Origin: an uncultured Alistipes sp.
Lineage (GTDB): Bacteria > Bacteroidota > Bacteroidia > Bacteroidales > Rikenellaceae
NCBI GenBank assembly: GCA_948736885.1
Contig: CAPXWY010000002.1
Span: forward strand, 69,621 to 133,620
Direction of reading: 5' to 3'
Length of the DNA stretch: 64,000 nucleotides
Shown in pieces: positions 63,533-64,000 of the stretch. The notes under the pieces were generated by a model, which was not told where the DNA came from, ran no database searches, and saw nothing but the letters and a program-made list of their open reading frames with translations. The position numbers and the translations under genes were made by a program. Each line of letters begins with the position of its first letter. The first letter of the stretch is position 1.

Positions 63533-63778
63533 GATGCTGGACGCAGCGCACGGAGAGCGCATTGGCGCGTTGGCTGTCGTCCAAAGGCTTCACCGCCCCG
63601 GCGTGGAGCCACAAGTGTCCTGCCTGCTCATCGCCGGAAAAGAAAGGCGACGAAGCCCAGTACCAACCGTGCGTGCCGACGTTCCCCAAGGCTCCCGACG
63701 TCGTGTTGCGGTAGCCTGCAGCAGGCGCTGTGGAGCAATCGCTATGAGGAATGCGGCGGAGGGTGCGGAACAATGGTT
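63533..63778 (-). repeat. FISUMP/lectin-like variable cassette, copy V1
   Basis: The clearest copy. The minus-strand frame, open from 63854 to 63456, reads RRIPHSDC, APAAGYRNTTSGAL, VGTHGWYWASSP, a variable part, then RANALSVRCVQHLR. No start codon or signal peptide typical of a FISUMP protein precedes it. It lies upstream of the oxoamine synthase gene. Confidence 0.65.
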
Positions 63779-63803
63779 TCTGTACGAATGTCGTTGCGTT
63801 CTT

Positions 63804-63910
63804 CGGCTCTTTTGAGCCGTGCGGGCCGCAGCCTTGGCCGGCGCAGGCCCGCAAACATCCGGCTGTCGCCGGGCGTGCCCCGCAGGCTGCGTCCGAATCT
63901 CAAGCCCTAC
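63804..63910. repeat. Repeat block P, copy 2
   Basis: Same as 61049-61155 with one base change, in the same orientation and at the same distance from a variable cassette. Confidence 0.85.
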
Positions 63911-64000
63911 TTTGTCATTCTGAGCGGAGCGAAGAATCTATTCTGGGCAAGGTTACAGATGTTTCGCTGCGCTCAACATGACGGTTGCAGCGGCTCTTCG
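63911..64000. repeat. Dispersed palindromic repeat (SERS-type), cut by the window end
   Basis: Identical to 61156-61245. It continues beyond the window. Confidence 0.8.

Noticed and set aside
45928..64000. CRISPR array in the repeat-rich spacers
   Set aside because: Repeats are long, few, irregularly spaced and of several unrelated types. There are no regular 20-40 bp repeats with equal spacers and no cas gene.

Overview
This is a gene-dense, GC-rich chromosomal window from a member of the Bacteroidota. The best guess is Alistipes or a close relative in Rikenellaceae. The evidence is the gene content (gldE-like CBS protein, DPP11-type and DPP4-type peptidases, DUF4254 plus GT9 pair, Nfn-type oxidoreductase pair, PepSY-like and DUF1573 secreted proteins) and the promoter type: several clear TTTG / 18-20 bp / TAnnTTTG elements, which is the Bacteroidota sigma signal. 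The genus is inferred from GC content and gene mix and was not confirmed by any search. I see about 47 protein genes and 4 tRNA genes, and no rRNA, insertion sequence, prophage or CRISPR array.

Layout. 0.1-11.3 kb (minus strand): dnaB and comM, then the distal half of the cell-wall/division cluster in the order murG-murC-ftsQ-ftsA-ftsZ, followed by a gldE-like gene. 11.6-16.4 kb (minus): radical SAM protein, YitT membrane protein, priA, comF. 16.5-22.1 kb (minus): a secreted nuclease gene interrupted at a 10-base homopolymer, dtd, an RluA-type pseudouridine synthase, cdd, a SIMPL protein and rlmD. 22.2-30.2 kb: a lipoprotein (minus), then a plus-strand run of an MBL hydrolase, FkbM methyltransferase, trmD, lpxB, FAH hydrolase, maf and a DPP11-like peptidase. 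30.4 kb: tRNA-Leu. 31.2-39.7 kb (minus): superoxide dismutase, rubredoxin, asd, penicillin-binding protein 1A, a large outer-membrane protein with an HEXXH domain, and an eIF1/SUI1-like protein. 40-46 kb: DUF4435 protein, lysC, prolyl oligopeptidase, dapD. 46.9-56.5 kb: ogt, DPP4, a muramidase with a LysM-like tail, DUF4254 plus GT9, NfnB/NfnA, a DUF1573 protein. 56.6-57.3 kb: tRNA-Asn, tRNA-Val(TAC), tRNA-Val(GAC). 57.8-63.3 kb: YqaA-like protein, GNAT, DUF5131, ferritin, PepSY-like protein, and a PLP-dependent alpha-oxoamine synthase that may make sphingolipid- or sulfonolipid-type bases.

How the genes work together. Division and peptidoglycan synthesis are represented by the mur/fts genes, PBP1A, lysC-asd-dapD (the route to diaminopimelate) and the muramidase. 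Envelope lipids involve lpxB, the GT9 glycosyltransferase and the oxoamine synthase. Protein-based nutrition is suggested by DPP11, DPP4 and prolyl oligopeptidase. Redox and oxygen defence is represented by SOD, rubredoxin, ferritin and Nfn.

The most unusual content is between genes. Three spacers (45.9, 60.8 and 63.5 kb) carry a cassette of about 240 bp. Read on the minus strand, it encodes the C-terminal part of a FISUMP/C-type-lectin-like domain (PAAGYR ... WSSS ... SVRCVQ), the fold that diversity-generating retroelements mutate. The cassette ends are nearly identical but the open core is strongly different in each copy. They sit beside other repeated blocks in a reproducible order. With the homopolymer-interrupted nuclease gene and a very long charged insertion in FtsQ, these are the observations I would follow up.
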